Part shown: positions 34,360 through 43,381 of the stretch, piece after piece | Layout: the number at the start of each line of letters is the position of its first letter | Numbering within the stretch: position 1 is the first letter of the stretch | Source of the DNA: Bacteroidota bacterium | GTDB taxonomy: Bacteria > Bacteroidota > Bacteroidia > Bacteroidales > JAAAOM01 | DNA length: 55,868 bases | NCBI GenBank assembly: GCA_009908855.1 | Contig: JAAAOM010000049.1 | Location: 1-55,868, forward strand | Direction of reading: 5' to 3' | The notes under the pieces: generated by a model | Seen by the model: the letters and a program-made list of their open reading frames with translations, nothing else | What the model was told of the DNA's origin: nothing | The model's database searches: none | Translations under genes and position numbers: made by a program

Positions 34360-34438
34360 GAGGTTCTTTTTAATTTTCCAAAAATTCGTAAATTTCTTAC
34401 GGCATCGGGTAACATTAAGTTGGTCCTGTGCCCCACAG

Positions 34439-34463
34439 GCAGGTTTTCGAACCTGCTTTTTTT
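34439..34463 (+). terminator. Intrinsic terminator (plus strand)
   Basis: GCAGGTT-ttcg-AACCTGC followed by seven T. It is a strong UUCG-loop hairpin. The transcript it ends is not obvious: the AbiE operon stops 320 bp upstream. Confidence 0.75.
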
Positions 34464-34776
34464 ATGTGGCTTTTAAAAACCGCTCATACCGGTAACCAAG
34501 TCTTTCCCGGTCCGGCCAGTTATTTTTTGTGGAAGGGAGGATTATCTTGTTATTCTCCAGGCGCTGAATCCCATATTTCAACATCGGGCCATCGATCTCT
34601 TCCAAAATATCCTTGCGTACTTTTATGGTATAATCCGGTGTAATGCCAATGATATATTTATCAAATGCTGTGTGATGAATTTTGCAAAGCGATAAGCCAC
34701 CGGTTATTACCGGTAGGCCTTGTTCTTCTTTATCCGGTACAATGTGTGCGGCATCCAGTAATTCAAAATGTCTCAA
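34462..34776 (-). pseudogene. HNH endonuclease (HNH_2 type), C-terminal fragment
   Basis: The frame reads LLDAAHIVPDKEEQG, VITGGLSLCKIHHTAFDKYI, IGITPDYTIKVRKDIL and DGPMLKYGIQRLENNKIILP. This is the HNH_2 domain of restriction-like endonucleases, with the DAAHI and HHTAFD residues kept. The specificity/N-terminal domain and the first zinc Cys are absent. There is only a TTG start, with an in-frame stop two codons further up. It is a 3' remnant of a probable restriction gene. Confidence 0.75.
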
Positions 34777-34817
34777 GCTTTAACAAAGAAATAATGGGTG
34801 TTGTATTTGAGACAATA

Positions 34818-35066
34818 TTAGGCATTAGAAATATCGTTGTTTAAATCGTCCAAATCGGCGTGATTGAATATCGATATTTTATAGTCCGATATGCGATCAA
34901 GAAATTCAACCCTGCTTATGCCAAGAATTTTAGCTGCTGTTCCCGATGAAATCCGGCCCAGCTCAAAAAGTTTTGCAAGCGAACTCATTTTTATTTCGGT
35001 TACAAAATCCTTGGTGTTCAATTTTAATGAATTAGCCAAGGATTCAGGATAAGAGACATATATCAT
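34818..35066 (-). CDS. UPF0175-family antitoxin-like protein (orphan)
   Basis: An 82-residue protein. SSLAKLFELGRISSGTAAKI followed by LGISRVEFLDRISDYKI is the UPF0175 signature, a small HTH-like antitoxin usually followed by a PIN (DUF3368) toxin. Here no toxin follows: the next gene on this strand is the HNH remnant 41 bp away. It starts MIYVSYPESLANSL. Intact but orphaned, or a remnant of a toxin-antitoxin pair. Confidence 0.75.
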   Translation of the reverse strand: MIYVSYPESLANSLKLNTKDFVTEIKMSSLAKLFELGRISSGTAAKILGISRVEFLDRISDYKISIFNHADLDDLNNDISNA

Positions 35067-35167
35067 AATAACCTATCTTTATTTATACCAAGATAATCAG
35101 AATTATCATTTTATCCCATAATGGTTTGGTTATATGTTTGCCAATAAAAGTATTCAATAATTTGAAA

Positions 35168-35186
35168 TGTTCACGTTACGCGAACA
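35168..35186. promoter_or_regulatory. Inverted repeat upstream of the copper island
   Basis: TGTTCACG-tta-CGCGAACA, seven of eight pairs. It lies 155 bases before the HYC_CC_PP gene and 102 bases after (upstream of) the UPF0175 start, so it could be an operator for either. Its half-site shares GTTCACG with the AbiE operator at 32295. Confidence 0.45.
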
Positions 35187-35310
35187 AATGGTAATATTGA
35201 ACATTTTTCCGTTCTGTTATCCGGTTGTGAATAATATTGATTGGGAATTGTACCAGTAAATTCCAAAAATTTTTAACGAAATATTATAAAAATCGGTCCA
35301 ATGCTTTTTG

Positions 35311-35318
35311 TATATTTG
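35311..35318 (+). promoter_or_regulatory. Candidate -7 element of the copper island
   Basis: TATATTTG matches TAnnTTTG, 24 bases before the ATG of the first gene. A -33 TTTG is not clear. Confidence 0.45.
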
Positions 35319-35341
35319 CTTAGGAATAAGTCTTTTAATGT

Positions 35342-35782
35342 ATGATAAAAAAAGCCGGACATATATGCTTGTCGCTTATATTGATCATTGCAACAGTGGG
35401 GATTACCTTAAATCTGCACTATTGCCAGGATAAAATATATGACATTGGCTTTTTATCAGAAGCAGAAGCGTGTTGCTCGGTTGAAAAAAACGAAAGCACA
35501 AAAAATCATTGTCACCATCATAATCATTGCAGTTCGGAAAGTCAACACCAAAATAGTTGCGAAGATGAAACGTTCACAACTCCCAAAGTAGATGATTATG
35601 TGGTTTCGTCTTTTCAATTCAGCTTCAGTACATTCACCGTTGTTGATCTGTTTCCGGCAACCCCGGATATAATGGAAGTGTTTAATGGATTTATTGACGC
35701 TCCTCGCAATATCCCGGACAGGAATCATATACCCATCGAAATTCAAACTTTTCTCTCCTTGTTGCAAACATATTTACTGTGA
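35342..35782 (+). CDS. HYC_CC_PP-family His/Cys-rich protein
   Basis: A 146-residue exported protein. The N-terminal hydrophobic segment (LSLILIIATVGITLNL) leads into HYCQDKIYDIGF, a CC pair (EACCSVEKN), a His/Cys cluster (NHCHHHNHCSSESQHQNSCE) and then a non-polar C-terminal part. This is the pattern of the HYC_CC_PP family that sits next to CusA-type efflux genes in Bacteroidota. It probably binds copper or silver in the periplasm. It lies 161 bp upstream of cusA on the same strand. Confidence 0.75.
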   Translation: MIKKAGHICLSLILIIATVGITLNLHYCQDKIYDIGFLSEAEACCSVEKNESTKNHCHHHNHCSSESQHQNSCEDETFTTPKVDDYVVSSFQFSFSTFTVVDLFPATPDIMEVFNGFIDAPRNIPDRNHIPIEIQTFLSLLQTYLL

Positions 35783-35943
35783 GATCGGCCGGTCAGTATT
35801 TGCGCTAGTGCATATGGTGCGAGCGGAATCTGACCCATGTATTGAGTAATTTGAGTGCGGAAATGTGCATTGGCATTGGCATAGCCGCTCATGATCAAAT
35901 TCTTATGCAGTTATCATGATCAATAATTAAATACCACAGTAAC

Positions 35944-38900
35944 ATGTTAAATAAAGTCATTCGATTTTTTCTTGAAAACAAGTTGGTAACCACGCTTATA
36001 CTCATTACCTTCATCATGTGGGGCATTGTAACGGCCCCTTTTGGATGGCAGATGGGCCATTTACCTTCTGACCCGGTACCTGTAGATGCCATTCCCGATA
36101 TTGGTGAAAACCAGCAAATTGTTTTTACAGAGTGGAAGGGACGTTCTCCGCAGGACATCGAAGACCAGGTTACGTACCCCCTTACCACATACCTGTTGGG
36201 CATTCCGGGTGTAAAATCAATTCGCAGTACGTCGGTTTTCGGTTTTTCCAGCATCTATATCATTTTCGAAGAAGATGTTGAATTTTACTGGTCACGCTCG
36301 CGTATCCTGGAAAAGCTCAATGCACTTCCTTCCGGTTTGTTACCGGAATCGGTACAACCTGCATTGGGTCCGGATGCAACCGCACTGGGACAAGTATACT
36401 GGTATACGCTGGAAGGGCGTGACAAAGATGGAAATCCTACCGGTGGATGGGACTTGCATGAGATACGGACGGTACAGGATTATTATGTGAAATACGCCTT
36501 AAATGCCACCGAAGGGGTGTCGGAGGTAGCCTCCATCGGTGGGTTTGTGAAGGAATACCAGATCGATGTCAACCCTGATGCGCTCAAGGCCTATGACATC
36601 CCCCTGCACAAAGTAATGACGGCTGTGAAACGGTCAAACCGTGATGTAGGTGCCAAAACCATTGAGATCAATCAGGCAGAATACCTGGTGCGGGGGCTTG
36701 GCTATATCGAGCGGATTGAAGATATTGAAAACACCGTAGTGGATGTGCAGGATAATGTGCCGGTGCGCGTACGGGATATCGCAGTGGTAAACCTGGGTCC
36801 CTCCACACGCCGCGGTGCACTGGATAAAGATGGTGCCGAGGTGGTAGGTGGCGTGGTGGTCGCGCGCTATGGTGCTAATCCCATGCAGGTGATTAACAAT
36901 GTGAAAGAAAAGATCGATGCAATTGCCCCGGGCTTACCCGGTAAAACATTGCCCGATGGTACGCAGAGCCAGCTCACTATTGTGCCGTTCTACGACCGCT
37001 CCGGTCTCATACAGGAAACGCTGGGTACGCTCGAAGAGGCTTTGATCCTGCAAATTATCATCGCTGTGCTGGTGGTGATTGTTATGGTCATCAATCTCAG
37101 GGCTTCGTTTCTTATTTCCAGCTTGTTACCCATATCGGTGCTCATGGTATTCATCGCCATGCGCTATTTTGGTGTGGATGCCAACATAGTAGCGCTTTCG
37201 GGCATTGCCATAGCCATTGGCACCATGGTCGATCTTGGCATTATCCTTTCTGAAAATGTGATCAAGCACCTGAAAGAAAGTCCGCCGGGTCAGCAACTCA
37301 TCACTACCGTGTACAACGGTGCTTCCGAAGTATCTTCGGCCATCCTTACGGCCGTTTCAACCACCATCGTGAGCTTTATACCGGTGTTTACAATGGAGCA
37401 GGCTGAAGGCAAACTATTTGGCCCCCTGGCGTTCACCAAAACATTCGCTTTGGTGGCAGCGCTCATCGTAGCACTGTTTATTCTGCCAACACTGGCGCAC
37501 TGGTTCTTTGGCACTACCATTAAAAGAAAGGCCGTGGTGAAATGGATGAACATCGCCGTATTGCCCATGGGTATCACCGCCTTACTCATGGGGTTCATAT
37601 GGGCAGGTGCCATCTTGCTGGCCTACGGCATTACTGCGCTGATCAAAGAAAAACTACCGCAGACCGATCCGGCCAGGGATCAGGGAATGTACAACTACTT
37701 AAAATGGCTGGGTTTACAAGCACTCCGTGCTTCAGAACTGATCATTGCCATTGTAGCGGTTACATGGCTCCTGGCCCAATATTGGTTGCCGCTGGGGCCT
37801 TCCAAAAGTATATTCACGAACTTTCTTTTTGTCGGTATGCTGGTTGCGGCCATCCTCGGTTTTTTTCTGCTTTTGGAACGACATTATAGAAAGGTGCTGA
37901 ACTGGACCCTCAACCACAAAAAGCAATTCATGAGCATCCCGCTATTTATCATTGTCCTCGGACTGACCATCTGGTTGGGATTTAACACGGTGTTCGGATT
38001 TGTGAGCAAAGGATTCGATACCCTCGGGGTGAATATTCGCACAACCAAAGTGTGGTCAGGATTGACACATGCTTTTCCCGGTATGGGCAAAGAATTCATG
38101 CCTTCGCTCGATGAAGGTAGTTTCCTGCTAATGCCTACCACCATGCCCCATTCGGGTGTTGAACTGAACCGTAAAGTAATGGGGCAGATTGATATGCTGG
38201 TAACCGCTATCCCCGAAGTGGAACTTACAGTGGGTAAGATGGGGCGTGTAGAATCAGCCCTCGATCCGGCCCCCGTTTCCATGTTTGAGAATGTGATCAA
38301 CTACAAACCTGAATATGCACTCAATCAAAAAGGATGGCGGCAACAATTCAAAGTGGATGATCATAACCATTTCATCACCACCAGCAACGATACATTGTCA
38401 AATCAGGAAGCCCTGGAAGCCGGCATAACTGCCAGTGACCTTATCCCTGATGAAGATGGTCAGTACTTTCGGAATTGGCGCGAACACATCCGGTCACCCG
38501 ATGATATATGGAACGAGATCGTTCAGGTAACCAAGATCCCGGGCCTCACCTCGGCTCCAAAGCTGCAGCCTATTGAAACCCGGCTTGTGATGCTGCAAAC
38601 CGGTATGCGGGCTCCCATGGGGATTAAGGTTTATGGCCCGGACCTAGAAACCATCCAGGATTTCGGGATTGAGCTGGAAAACATCCTGAAAGATGTGCCA
38701 TCGGTAAAGGAAGAAGCTGTTTTTGCCGATCGCATTGTGGGCAAGCCTTACATACATCTCGATATTGATCGTGAGGCCATTGCCCGGTACGGACTGCATG
38801 TAGAAGATGTTCAGCAAACCATTGAAACGGCCATTGGTGGTATGCAGATTACTTCCACGGTAGAGGGGCGGGAACGATTCCCGGTAAGGGTACGCTATCC

Positions 38901-39804
38901 GCGCGAGTTGCGCGATGATCCGGAAGCACTGGGTAACATACTGATCCCTACACCCACCGGTGCACAAATACCACTCCCGCAATTGGTAGATATCGAATAT
39001 GAGCGGGGCCCTCAGGCCATTAAAAGCGAAGAAACCTTTCTGGTTGGCTATGTACTTTTTGATAAACGTGACGGGTATGCCGAAGTGACAACCGTAGAGG
39101 ATGCTCAAAAGACTATCAGTGAGAGGATAGAGGCTGGTGAGTTGTTGGTGCCGGCCGGAATAAGTTATCAATTCTCCGGAAGCTATGAAAATCAGGTGCG
39201 GGCTGAAAAACGGCTGTCTGTCATCGTACCCATGGTACTCATGATCATCTTTCTGATCCTGTATTTCCAATTCCGGTCTGTAACAACCTCATTGATGATA
39301 TTTGCCGGTATAGCCATGGCCTTTAGCGGCGGGTTCCTGCTGTTGTGGCTGTATGGTCAATCGTGGTTTGCCGATTTCACCCTGTTTGGTACCCATTTCC
39401 GGGAACTGTTCCGGATGCAGACCATCAATCTGAGTGTCGCCGTATGGGTGGGATTCATTGCTTTATTTGGCATTGCAACAGACGACGGTGTGTTAATGGG
39501 TACCTATCTTGACCAAAGCTTCAGGAAGCATAAACCCGATAGCTTAAAAGGTCTGCGAGAGGCTGTTATTGAGGCGGGCCAACGAAGGATCAAGCCGGCT
39601 ATCATGACCTCCGCCACAACCATTATTGCCCTGTTACCAGTCCTTACATCCACCGGCCGTGGCGCGGATATTATGGTACCCATGGCCATTCCGGCTTTCG
39701 GTGGTATGTTGGTGGCAGCCATCACCTATTTTGTCGTGCCGGTTCTGTATTGCTACCGGGAGGAGCGAAAGATGAAAAAGCGCAGTAATAACGAAATTCA
39801 TTAA
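35944..39804 (+). CDS. cusA: CusA-type RND efflux pump, Cu(I)/Ag(I)
   Basis: A 1286-residue heavy-metal RND permease. It begins MLNKVIRFFLENKLVTTLIL, then PVDAIPDIGENQQIVFTEWK, typical of CusA/CzcA. The proton-relay Asp is in AIAIGTMVDLGIILSENV. Met residues at FLLMPTTMPH, RLVMLQTGM and GGMQITSTVEGRERFP correspond to the three-methionine copper/silver site of E. coli CusA, favouring Cu/Ag over Zn/Co/Cd. It is about 240 residues longer than the E. coli protein because of an extra hydrophobic region (about 525-670) and a polar insert near 790-860, seen in many Bacteroidota members. TolC and CusB follow directly. Confidence 0.95.
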   Translation: MLNKVIRFFLENKLVTTLILITFIMWGIVTAPFGWQMGHLPSDPVPVDAIPDIGENQQIVFTEWKGRSPQDIEDQVTYPLTTYLLGIPGVKSIRSTSVFGFSSIYIIFEEDVEFYWSRSRILEKLNALPSGLLPESVQPALGPDATALGQVYWYTLEGRDKDGNPTGGWDLHEIRTVQDYYVKYALNATEGVSEVASIGGFVKEYQIDVNPDALKAYDIPLHKVMTAVKRSNRDVGAKTIEINQAEYLVRGLGYIERIEDIENTVVDVQDNVPVRVRDIAVVNLGPSTRRGALDKDGAEVVGGVVVARYGANPMQVINNVKEKIDAIAPGLPGKTLPDGTQSQLTIVPFYDRSGLIQETLGTLEEALILQIIIAVLVVIVMVINLRASFLISSLLPISVLMVFIAMRYFGVDANIVALSGIAIAIGTMVDLGIILSENVIKHLKESPPGQQLITTVYNGASEVSSAILTAVSTTIVSFIPVFTMEQAEGKLFGPLAFTKTFALVAALIVALFILPTLAHWFFGTTIKRKAVVKWMNIAVLPMGITALLMGFIWAGAILLAYGITALIKEKLPQTDPARDQGMYNYLKWLGLQALRASELIIAIVAVTWLLAQYWLPLGPSKSIFTNFLFVGMLVAAILGFFLLLERHYRKVLNWTLNHKKQFMSIPLFIIVLGLTIWLGFNTVFGFVSKGFDTLGVNIRTTKVWSGLTHAFPGMGKEFMPSLDEGSFLLMPTTMPHSGVELNRKVMGQIDMLVTAIPEVELTVGKMGRVESALDPAPVSMFENVINYKPEYALNQKGWRQQFKVDDHNHFITTSNDTLSNQEALEAGITASDLIPDEDGQYFRNWREHIRSPDDIWNEIVQVTKIPGLTSAPKLQPIETRLVMLQTGMRAPMGIKVYGPDLETIQDFGIELENILKDVPSVKEEAVFADRIVGKPYIHLDIDREAIARYGLHVEDVQQTIETAIGGMQITSTVEGRERFPVRVRYPRELRDDPEALGNILIPTPTGAQIPLPQLVDIEYERGPQAIKSEETFLVGYVLFDKRDGYAEVTTVEDAQKTISERIEAGELLVPAGISYQFSGSYENQVRAEKRLSVIVPMVLMIIFLILYFQFRSVTTSLMIFAGIAMAFSGGFLLLWLYGQSWFADFTLFGTHFRELFRMQTINLSVAVWVGFIALFGIATDDGVLMGTYLDQSFRKHKPDSLKGLREAVIEAGQRRIKPAIMTSATTIIALLPVLTSTGRGADIMVPMAIPAFGGMLVAAITYFVVPVLYCYREERKMKKRSNNEIH

Positions 39805-39823
39805 TATCAAAACCGGAAAGATC

Positions 39824-41140
39824 ATGAACAAACCATCCATACGATATCAAAAATACAACCAAAGCATGAAGCAAGCCTCCGGCCGGTCAGAGCGTATGAA
39901 GTTAAGGCAGTCGGCAGCAACCATTCTTGTTTTGGTGTTCACCCTGCTCATGCATCCGGCTTATGCACAGCAAGCGGAAGACTATTTCCGCATAGCCGCC
40001 GAAAATAATCCTGGTTTACAAGCCAGGTACAAGGCATACCAAGCAGCCCTGCAAGAAATACCGCAGGCCCGATCCTTGCCCGATCCCGGCTTGTCGTTTG
40101 GCTACTTTCTCTCACCGGTGGAAACACGGGTAGGACCGCAGCGTGCCCGGTTCTCACTGAGTCAGATGTTTCCCTGGTTTGGCACGCTCAAAGCCCGGGG
40201 GGATGCGGCGGCATTATCGGCAGAAGCCAAATTCCAGGCTTTCCTGGATGCGCGTAATAAACTGTATTACCAGGTCGCTGCCGCCTATTACCCGCTCTAT
40301 GAGCTCAAACGTTGGAAAGCAATAGAACAGGAAAATATCAACATCCTTCGATCGTATAAAACAGTAGCCAACGCCAATTACCAAAACGGGAACGGTAGCA
40401 TGGTAGATGTTTTACGGGTGGATATGATGCTGAACGACGCACATACCAATCTGGATATTTTAAACAGCAAGGAAAAACCGTTGATCGCGGCATTTAACAA
40501 ACTGCTGAACCGGGCACCGGATAAATCGGTTGAGATAAATGATACGCCGGAGATTGAGCCGGTTCCGGAGGAATATCGCAGAGATTCTTTATTGACTGAT
40601 CATCCGGCGCTCAACGAACTGGATATGGAAATCCGATCCGTTGAAGCCCGCGAGCGCGCCGCCAAAAAACAGGGACTACCCAAATTGGGTGTGGGACTTG
40701 ATTATGTGATCGTAGATGTACGTACAGTTATGGAACTCCCCGATAACGGACAAGATGTATTAATGCCAATGATTTCCGTGAGCATACCCATTTTCAGGAA
40801 TAAATACAAAGCCGCTGTTAAGGAAGCGCAGCTTCAACAAGATAGTTATGTACTGCAACGAAAGGAGCGTTCAAATTCCCTTGTATCAGACTATGAGCGC
40901 ATACAATTCGAAATTCAAAAACAGGCAGCGCTCATATCTCTCTACAATGGGCAAATCAGACAATCGGAACAGTCTTTAAATTTGCTCTTTACAACATACA
41001 GCAACTCAGGAAAAGCATTTGAAGAAGTATTACGCATGCAGCAACAACTGCTTAAATACCAAAAAATGAAGGCAACGGCAATGGCCGATTACCGGACTGC
41101 CAAAGCCGAACTCGATTACATAACCGCAAAATCATATTAA
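39824..41140 (+). CDS. TolC-like outer-membrane efflux protein (CusC role)
   Basis: A 438-residue outer-membrane channel of the OEP family. The signal peptide (ATILVLVFTLLMHPAYAQQ) follows an unusually long charged leader, so ATG at 39896 (MKLRQS) may be the true start. OEP repeats show as coiled helices around ARYKAYQAALQEIPQARSLP, DPGLSFGYFLSP and a second half with NYQNGNGSMVDVLRVDMM and FTTYSNSGKAFEEVLRMQQQ. It should form the outer-membrane exit duct for the CusAB pump. It lies 19 bp after cusA and 1 bp before cusB. Confidence 0.9.
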   Translation: MNKPSIRYQKYNQSMKQASGRSERMKLRQSAATILVLVFTLLMHPAYAQQAEDYFRIAAENNPGLQARYKAYQAALQEIPQARSLPDPGLSFGYFLSPVETRVGPQRARFSLSQMFPWFGTLKARGDAAALSAEAKFQAFLDARNKLYYQVAAAYYPLYELKRWKAIEQENINILRSYKTVANANYQNGNGSMVDVLRVDMMLNDAHTNLDILNSKEKPLIAAFNKLLNRAPDKSVEINDTPEIEPVPEEYRRDSLLTDHPALNELDMEIRSVEARERAAKKQGLPKLGVGLDYVIVDVRTVMELPDNGQDVLMPMISVSIPIFRNKYKAAVKEAQLQQDSYVLQRKERSNSLVSDYERIQFEIQKQAALISLYNGQIRQSEQSLNLLFTTYSNSGKAFEEVLRMQQQLLKYQKMKATAMADYRTAKAELDYITAKSY

Positions 41141-41141
41141 A

Positions 41142-42944
41142 ATGAATACAAAAAGAAACATACTTATTATCGCCTTGGCAGCGCTCGCAGCGGGTTTATT
41201 GCTGGGAGGGTTATTCTTCGGCGGGTCAGGCGATCAAAGCAAACATGACCATCAACATGATGCATCAGCAGAAGAGGCAACCACATGGACCTGTTCCATG
41301 CATCCACAGATACGGCAAAATGAGTCGGGTGACTGTCCAATTTGCGGCATGGATTTAATACCATTGGAAGATGAAGGAGAAGAACAAATGGACCCGGAAG
41401 CCATCCGAATGTCGGAAACGGCTATGCAACTGGCTGATGTGAGCACCGCAAAGGTGGAGCATAGGAAACCCGTAAAGCAAGTAAGATTAAATGGTAAGGT
41501 GCAAACCGATGAACGCCTGGTGCATTCTCAATCATCGCATATACCCGGCAGGATTGAAAAGCTCGCGGTGAACTTTAGGGGTGACTACGTGCAAAAAGGC
41601 CAGACCCTCGCGTATATATACTCACCCCGGCTGGTAACTGCTCAGGAAGAACTTTTTGAAGCCCGAAAGATACGGGAAACACAACCGAAAATGTTCCGGG
41701 CTGCCAAAGACAAGATGAAAAACTGGAAACTGACCGAAAAACAAATCGAACAGATACTGCAAAACGGAAAAGTTCAGGAAAGATTTCCTATACTGGCGGA
41801 TGTATCGGGTTATGTAATGGAAAAGAACGTGAACATGGGCGATTATATTAAGCAGGGAGAAACTCTTTTTACCCTGGCTGATATATCAAGGGTATGGATA
41901 TTGTTCGATGTTTATGAATCGGACATGCCCTGGATGCATAAAGGCGACCGCGTTTCATTCACCGTGTCCTCATTGCCCGGCGAGGAGTTCACAGGCACCA
42001 TTTCCTATATCGATCCCGTTATCAATCCCCGTACACGAGTGGCGAAGGCCCGGCTTGAAATGAAAAACACGGGGTCTCGGCTAAAACCCGAAATGTTTGT
42101 TTCGGGTACGGTACAGGCAACACTTACCAATAGGCCGGAGACGGTGGTGGTACCCAAATCAGCGGTGATGTGGACGGGCCGGCGGTCGGTGGTATATATC
42201 AAAAAAGAAACCGAAAACAGTGTGAGCTTTCGCATGCGTGAAGTAACGCTTGGTCCCGCACTGGGCGATAGTTATATCATAGAACAAGGATTGGAGGAAG
42301 ACGAAGAAATAGCTGTTCACGGAACCTTTAGCATCGATGCTGCTGCACAACTGGCTGGCAAGCCCAGCATGATGAATCCGACAGCAAACGGAGAAAAGCC
42401 CAACACCGGTCATGACCATGGCAGGGTGGTAAAAAGTACCGAGGATATGAAAGATCACGCAGATCATGAGCCTGTTAAAAAAGACTTTGAAGTACCATCG
42501 GAATTTAAAAAACAACTGGAGCATGTATACGATGTTTATATTGGTATGAAAGATGCATTTGTGGCTTCAGACGCACAAGCTGTCGCTAATCAAGGCAGGG
42601 CGGTAGAAAAAGCACTCGCAGGCGTAGATATGAAATTATTGGAAGGTGAAGCCCACATGGAATGGATGGACTACCTGGAAACATTGAAAAACAATCTTGA
42701 AACCATCGTAAGTTCAGAGGATATCGACAAACAAAGAGAGGCTTTTGCCCCCTTCAACCTGGCTTTTTACAAAAGTCTGAAGCAGTTTGGTTTACCGGAA
42801 GGTACTGTCTATTACCAGTATTGTCCGATGGCTGTTGGTGATGATGGAGCCTACTGGTTTAGCAGCCAGGAAGAGATCAGAAATCCCTATTTCGGTGATG
42901 CTATGCTGAAATGTGGAGAGGTTAGCGAAACAATTGATTATTAA
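41142..42944 (+). CDS. cusB: CusB-type membrane fusion protein with HMBD and DUF3347
   Basis: A 600-residue periplasmic adaptor. It has a lipoprotein-like or membrane-anchored N-terminus (LIIALAALAAGLLLGGLFF), a metal-binding HMBD (TWTCSMHPQIRQNESGDCPI, CGMDLIPL), then barrel-sandwich and hairpin regions (GRIEKLAVNFRGDYVQKGQ, ILADVSGYVMEKNVNMGDYI, KPEMFVSGTVQATL). A C-terminal DUF3347 domain spans about 450-600 (HVYDVYIGMKDAFVASDAQA, YYQYCPMAVGDDGAYWFSS) and is thought to bind copper. The HMBD and DUF3347 pair should pass metal to CusA. It follows the TolC gene by one base. Confidence 0.93.
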   Translation: MNTKRNILIIALAALAAGLLLGGLFFGGSGDQSKHDHQHDASAEEATTWTCSMHPQIRQNESGDCPICGMDLIPLEDEGEEQMDPEAIRMSETAMQLADVSTAKVEHRKPVKQVRLNGKVQTDERLVHSQSSHIPGRIEKLAVNFRGDYVQKGQTLAYIYSPRLVTAQEELFEARKIRETQPKMFRAAKDKMKNWKLTEKQIEQILQNGKVQERFPILADVSGYVMEKNVNMGDYIKQGETLFTLADISRVWILFDVYESDMPWMHKGDRVSFTVSSLPGEEFTGTISYIDPVINPRTRVAKARLEMKNTGSRLKPEMFVSGTVQATLTNRPETVVVPKSAVMWTGRRSVVYIKKETENSVSFRMREVTLGPALGDSYIIEQGLEEDEEIAVHGTFSIDAAAQLAGKPSMMNPTANGEKPNTGHDHGRVVKSTEDMKDHADHEPVKKDFEVPSEFKKQLEHVYDVYIGMKDAFVASDAQAVANQGRAVEKALAGVDMKLLEGEAHMEWMDYLETLKNNLETIVSSEDIDKQREAFAPFNLAFYKSLKQFGLPEGTVYYQYCPMAVGDDGAYWFSSQEEIRNPYFGDAMLKCGEVSETIDY

Positions 42945-42966
42945 TAAATCAATAAAATGAAAAGCG

Positions 42967-43308
42967 ATGAAATTAATAAAGGCATATATACGACACAGAA
43001 AAACAGAAGATGTTTACGAGGCTTTAAAGAAAGCCGGATTTTGCTGCATGACCTTTGTGGAATGCGAAGGAACGGGTCAGTACTCCGATCATGAAAAAGA
43101 ACATATAAGCGATAAATACCCGTTTGCGGATGCCTATCGGGTAATTAAGCTGGAGATTCTGGCATCGGATGCACTTGTTGATACCATCATTGCATTAATC
43201 CGAGAAAAAGGAAGAACAGGTTACCAGGGAGACGGAATGGTTATTGTCTCCCCTGTGGATGAAGCATATAAGGTACGAAACGATGAAAAAGGTATATTAG
43301 CAATATAG
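42967..43308 (+). CDS. PII-like signal protein linked to metal efflux (PII-NG type)
   Basis: A 113-residue PII fold. MKLIKAYIRHRKTEDVYEAL starts beta-1/alpha-1. The T-loop region (GTGQYSDHEKEHISDKYPF) differs from GlnB and lacks the uridylylated Tyr context. The B-loop segment GRTGYQGDGMVIVSPVDEAY is a strong PII signature. PII proteins next to RND metal pumps have been grouped as 'PII-NG' (next to cusA-like genes), with a proposed regulatory role. It lies 22 bp after cusB, in the same operon. Its ligands are untested here. Confidence 0.8.
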   Translation: MKLIKAYIRHRKTEDVYEALKKAGFCCMTFVECEGTGQYSDHEKEHISDKYPFADAYRVIKLEILASDALVDTIIALIREKGRTGYQGDGMVIVSPVDEAYKVRNDEKGILAI

Positions 43309-43321
43309 TCATTGCGTAAAT

Positions 43322-43358
43322 CGCCTGCCGGATATTTAATAGGATTACCTGGCAGGCG
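43322..43358 (+). other. Hairpin between the PII and AraC genes
   Basis: CGCCTGCC (43322-43329) pairs with GGCAGGCG (43351-43358), with a loop of about 21 bases. There is no T-run, so it is not a classic terminator. It could limit read-through or protect mRNA, or act as a REP-like element. Confidence 0.5.
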
Positions 43359-43381
43359 GAACGGATCAAAACCTAGAAAAC

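Larger units (their letters stand above)
34118..34438. other. Intergenic stretch with two palindromic repeats
   Basis: No gene is visible between the AbiE pair and the HNH remnant. The stretch holds two REP-like palindromes (listed separately) and a small hairpin CCTGTG/CACAGG next to the terminator. Confidence 0.5.

Noticed and set aside
36275..39840. Several long antisense or out-of-frame ORFs inside cusA
   Set aside because: They overlap a well-conserved gene and none has a recognisable domain; they follow from the higher G+C content.
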